DNA of 7,884 nt, from assembly GCA_002506175.1 (NCBI GenBank), contig DAXB01000091.1, positions 1 through 7,884 of the forward strand, read 5' to 3'. Source of the stretch: Methanomassiliicoccaceae archaeon UBA113 (GTDB lineage Archaea; Thermoplasmatota; Thermoplasmata; Methanomassiliicoccales; Methanomethylophilaceae). Under the pieces are notes generated by a model that had not been told where the DNA came from, did no database searches, and saw only the letters and a list, made by a program, of their open reading frames with translations. How positions within the stretch are numbered: the first letter of the stretch is position 1; each line of letters starts with the position of its first letter. The translations under genes were made by a program, and so were the position numbers. Shown in pieces: positions 5,849-7,884 of this stretch.

Positions 5849-6511
5849 ATGACATCCGGAAACCGCGAGGATTATCTGATCAGCATTCTAAGGCTGACAT
5901 CGGACGAGGAAAAGAACGTCAAGACGACGGAACTGGCATCGTTCATGGGGGTCTCCCCCGCAAGCGTCACCGAGATGATCAAGACCCTTTCCGGGGAAGG
6001 ACTGGTGGTCTATGAGAGGTACAAAGGCCTGCGCCTCTCAGACAAAGGGATGTCCATGGCGAGACAGGTCCGCAAGAAGCATCATGTCTTGGAACGTTTC
6101 CTCACCGAGTATCTCGAGATGGACCACATGGATGCTCATGACGAGGCCCACAGGATGGAGCACAGCATCTCGGATTCCGCCAGCATCAGGATTTGCAACA
6201 TGATCGGAAACCCTATCGATGACGACTGCATAGGATGCCCCCAGCCCTGCAAGAGCTACACGAAAGGCGAGAAGGACATCGTACAGCTCAACACCATCCC
6301 GAAGAACAAGACAGGAAGGATATCGTACCTGTCATCCGAGAACCCCGATATCGTGAAGAATCTCACTGCCATAGGATTCGTTCCCGGGAGATACGTCAAG
6401 ATCGAGTCCATCCTCATGGACGGAAGAGACCGCGTCATAAGAATCGGGGACAACTCCATAGTCCTGAGCTTCCCGATGGCCTCCGCTGTTTTCGTGGACC
6501 TCAAAGGATGA
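5849..6511 (+). CDS. DtxR/MntR-family metal-dependent transcriptional regulator
   Basis: A 220-residue metalloregulator, probably sensing Fe2+ or Mn2+ and repressing uptake genes. Domains in order: winged helix-turn-helix (about 5-70, with VSPASVTEMIKTLSGEGLV at 35-53), metal-binding dimerisation domain (about 72-135), and a C-terminal SH3/FeoA-like domain (about 145-220). By eye against DtxR, the ancillary metal site is kept as His78, Glu82 and His97. The primary site reads Asp8, His101, Glu104 and His105: Asp8 is MntR-like, but His101 stands where DtxR has Cys102 and MntR has Glu99. Four cysteines (116, 127, 130, 134) around CIGCPQPC could hold zinc or an iron-sulfur cluster. Start: the ATG is about 28 bases from a TATA box with no ribosome site. 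The UbiD gene follows after 55 bases with its own promoter. Confidence 0.92.
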   Translation: MTSGNREDYLISILRLTSDEEKNVKTTELASFMGVSPASVTEMIKTLSGEGLVVYERYKGLRLSDKGMSMARQVRKKHHVLERFLTEYLEMDHMDAHDEAHRMEHSISDSASIRICNMIGNPIDDDCIGCPQPCKSYTKGEKDIVQLNTIPKNKTGRISYLSSENPDIVKNLTAIGFVPGRYVKIESILMDGRDRVIRIGDNSIVLSFPMASAVFVDLKG

Positions 6512-6540
6512 CTCATCGTCGATGGTCGAACCGTGAGTTA

Positions 6541-6550
6541 TTATCTTAAA
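6541..6550 (+). promoter_or_regulatory. TATA box of the UbiD-family gene
   Basis: TTATCTTAAA is centred about 21-22 bases before the ATG at 6567. No ribosome site precedes that ATG, so a separate leaderless transcript is likely rather than readthrough from the regulator gene 55 bases upstream. Confidence 0.5.
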
Positions 6551-6566
6551 TGACGATTCCGCACCC

Positions 6567-7829
6567 ATGACAGTGAAAGATTCGCTATTCGGCGAAGTCG
6601 TCACGATCGACGCCAAAGTCGAGAGCGACTCCAGGGATGCTACGAAAGCCCTTCTCCAGAACCAGGACGCCACGATTGTCTTCAACGACCTCAACGGCAG
6701 GAAGGCAGCAGGCAATCTGTTCTCCACCAGGGAGAAGACCGCGAAGGCACTCAACGTACCAAAGGACGGCATTGTGGAGCACCTCCTGTACGCAGTCACC
6801 AATCCTGCCGAATGCGAGATCACCGATGCCCCGGAGTTCAGGGAATGCACCCTACCCGTGGACCTTATGTCCCTCCCTATACCCAAGTACTTCCCGGAGG
6901 ATGGGGGACGCTATATAACCGCCGGCGTAATCGTGGCAGACTACGCCGGGAAGAGGAACGTGTCCTTCCACAGGATGATGATCATGGACGGCAAGCACAT
7001 CGCTGTCAGACTTGTCCCCAGGCACCTCTACACACTGTTCAGCATGGCGAAGGAGAAAGGAGAGGAACTAAAAATCTCAATATGCATAGGCGCGCAGGCG
7101 GAGGTCCTTCTCGCCGCAGCGACATCCATGGACTTCGGAGCGGACGAGCTGGAGGTCGCATCGGCCATGTGCATTAAAGGTCACGGGTCCCCGCTGAAGG
7201 TCGGAAGATGCGACAATGGCATCCTCGTACCGTCCGGCACAGATTACGTCTTCGAGGGAAGGATCACCCTGAACGAAGCCAAGGAGGGACCTTTCGTCGA
7301 CATCACGGGAACATACGACTTCGAGAGGCAGCAGCCCGTCATCGAAATCGACAGGATATGGACCTGCAAAGACCCGATGTTCCATCTTCTTCTCCCCGGA
7401 GGATATGAACACTTCATGCTCATGGGACTCCCCAGGGAACCGATGATACTCAAGACCGTAAGGCAGGCTGTACCCAGAGTAAAGAACGTCCGCCTCACGG
7501 AAGGCGGATGCTGCTGGCTTAACGGTGTTGTCTCCATCAAGAAGAACAAGGAAGGCGACGGCGTGAACGCCATCATGGCGGCATTCACCGGACACCCGTC
7601 CATGAAGAGCGTAATCGTCGTGGATGACGACATAGACATCTTCAACGACCGTGAGGTCGAATGGGCGGTCGCAACCAGAATGCAGGGGGATAAAATCCTG
7701 AGGATCCCCGGAGCTGCCGGTTCGTCGCTCGATCCAAGCTCCCATGGCAAAACCACCTGGAAGGTCGGATACGACGCTACCATCCCGGTCGATGCCGATA
7801 AATCGCTATATCGGAAAGCGACTCTCTGA
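6567..7829 (+). CDS. UbiD-family prenyl-FMN-dependent decarboxylase, possibly anhydromevalonate phosphate decarboxylase
   Basis: UbiD enzymes use prenylated FMN, made by UbiX, to decarboxylate alpha,beta-unsaturated or aromatic acids. The 420-residue length is short, as in archaeal members. Seen: N131-x4-R136 in NVSFHR, matching the Asn/Arg pair that binds the cofactor and metal in Fdc1, with His153 a candidate metal ligand; VPSGTDYVFEG at 221-231; KEGPFVDITG at 239-248; DPMFH at 269-273; and the hallmark VDDDIDIFNDREVEWAVATR at 352-371. Leading role by family knowledge: decarboxylation of trans-anhydromevalonate 5-phosphate to isopentenyl phosphate in the archaeal mevalonate pathway. Decarboxylation of an aromatic acid is the alternative. 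Many Thermoplasmata use a different mevalonate route, so the call needs genome context. It depends on the flavin made by the rib operon. A leaderless start at 6567 is supported by a TATA box. Confidence 0.9.
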   Translation: MTVKDSLFGEVVTIDAKVESDSRDATKALLQNQDATIVFNDLNGRKAAGNLFSTREKTAKALNVPKDGIVEHLLYAVTNPAECEITDAPEFRECTLPVDLMSLPIPKYFPEDGGRYITAGVIVADYAGKRNVSFHRMMIMDGKHIAVRLVPRHLYTLFSMAKEKGEELKISICIGAQAEVLLAAATSMDFGADELEVASAMCIKGHGSPLKVGRCDNGILVPSGTDYVFEGRITLNEAKEGPFVDITGTYDFERQQPVIEIDRIWTCKDPMFHLLLPGGYEHFMLMGLPREPMILKTVRQAVPRVKNVRLTEGGCCWLNGVVSIKKNKEGDGVNAIMAAFTGHPSMKSVIVVDDDIDIFNDREVEWAVATRMQGDKILRIPGAAGSSLDPSSHGKTTWKVGYDATIPVDADKSLYRKATL

Positions 7830-7859
7830 GAGGCCTCACAGGCCTTTCACAAACATTTT
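7827..7859 (+). terminator. Terminator of the UbiD-family gene
   Basis: TGAGAGGCCT (7827-7836, starting with the stop codon itself) pairs with AGGCCTTTCA (7840-7849) over 10 positions including one G-U, around a 3-base loop. CAAACATTTT follows, ending in four Ts at 7856-7859. The 3-base loop is tight and the T-run is short and offset, so strength is uncertain. Confidence 0.5.
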
Positions 7860-7860
7860 C

Positions 7861-7878
7861 GCCTCTTCGACGAATCGA
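7861..7878 (+). repeat. Right-edge copy of the 18-base inverted repeat
   Basis: GCCTCTTCGACGAATCGA is identical to the outward (minus-strand) reading of bases 1-18; six more bases, GTGGGC, follow before the window ends. The opening CTCTTCG is loosely reminiscent of GGCTCTT-type ends of ISL3-family insertion sequences, a weak clue only. On the minus strand the region also reads PTRFVEEAKMFVKGL then TGA (7883 down to 7836), so it may be the tail of a convergent gene instead; the RFVEEA part is encoded identically at the left edge. Confidence 0.75.
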
Positions 7879-7884
7879 GTGGGC

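Noticed and set aside
7077..7745. 222-codon open frame antisense to the UbiD gene
   Set aside because: It lies wholly within a well-supported UbiD gene and its translation shows no family motifs; it is a product of codon bias.

Overview
The window looks like one contig from an archaeon. The riboflavin genes are of the archaeal type (a RibC-type riboflavin synthase and a nucleotidyltransferase-type FAD synthetase), promoters have TATA boxes placed 20-30 bases before the start codon, and the 5'-most genes lack Shine-Dalgarno sequences. I lean towards Thermoplasmata, possibly a gut or sediment Methanomassiliicoccales methanogen. All nine genes end in TGA and none in TAG, which fits a pyrrolysine-using lineage but does not prove it. 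No marker gene settles the taxonomy.

Layout, left to right. 1-18 is one copy of an 18-base repeat. 119-517 (+) encodes a small protein with two zinc ribbons and a likely helix-turn-helix. A hairpin at 531-549 separates it from a convergent, compact riboflavin operon on the minus strand, ribB-ribL-ribC-ribH (2578 down to 557), whose promoter at about 2604-2646 carries an operator-like cluster of GGTA half-sites. Upstream on the same strand lie an MFS carrier resembling the niacin transporter NiaP (2669-4012) and a sodium-coupled amino-acid-type symporter of the NSS/SNF family (4175-5569), with a strong hairpin between them. A 279-base AT-rich divergent promoter region full of palindromes (5570-5848) separates the symporter from two plus-strand genes: a DtxR/MntR-family metalloregulator (5849-6511) and a compact UbiD-family decarboxylase (6567-7829). 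A terminator-like hairpin follows. The right edge (7861-7878) carries the inverted copy of the left-edge repeat, so reading outwards both ends enter the same sequence.

Functional links. The rib operon supplies lumazine, riboflavin and, after an unseen riboflavin kinase, FAD. UbiD enzymes need prenylated FMN, so the decarboxylase draws on the same flavin pool. Its size and the archaeal setting make the archaeal mevalonate pathway (anhydromevalonate phosphate decarboxylase) the leading role. The two transporters suggest import of nutrients or vitamins. The metalloregulator probably controls itself and perhaps the divergent symporter. I see no CRISPR array, no transposase gene and no convincing RNA gene. 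The most unusual items are the identical outward-reading contig ends, the palindrome-rich divergent promoter, and the regulator's altered metal ligands plus four-cysteine cluster.
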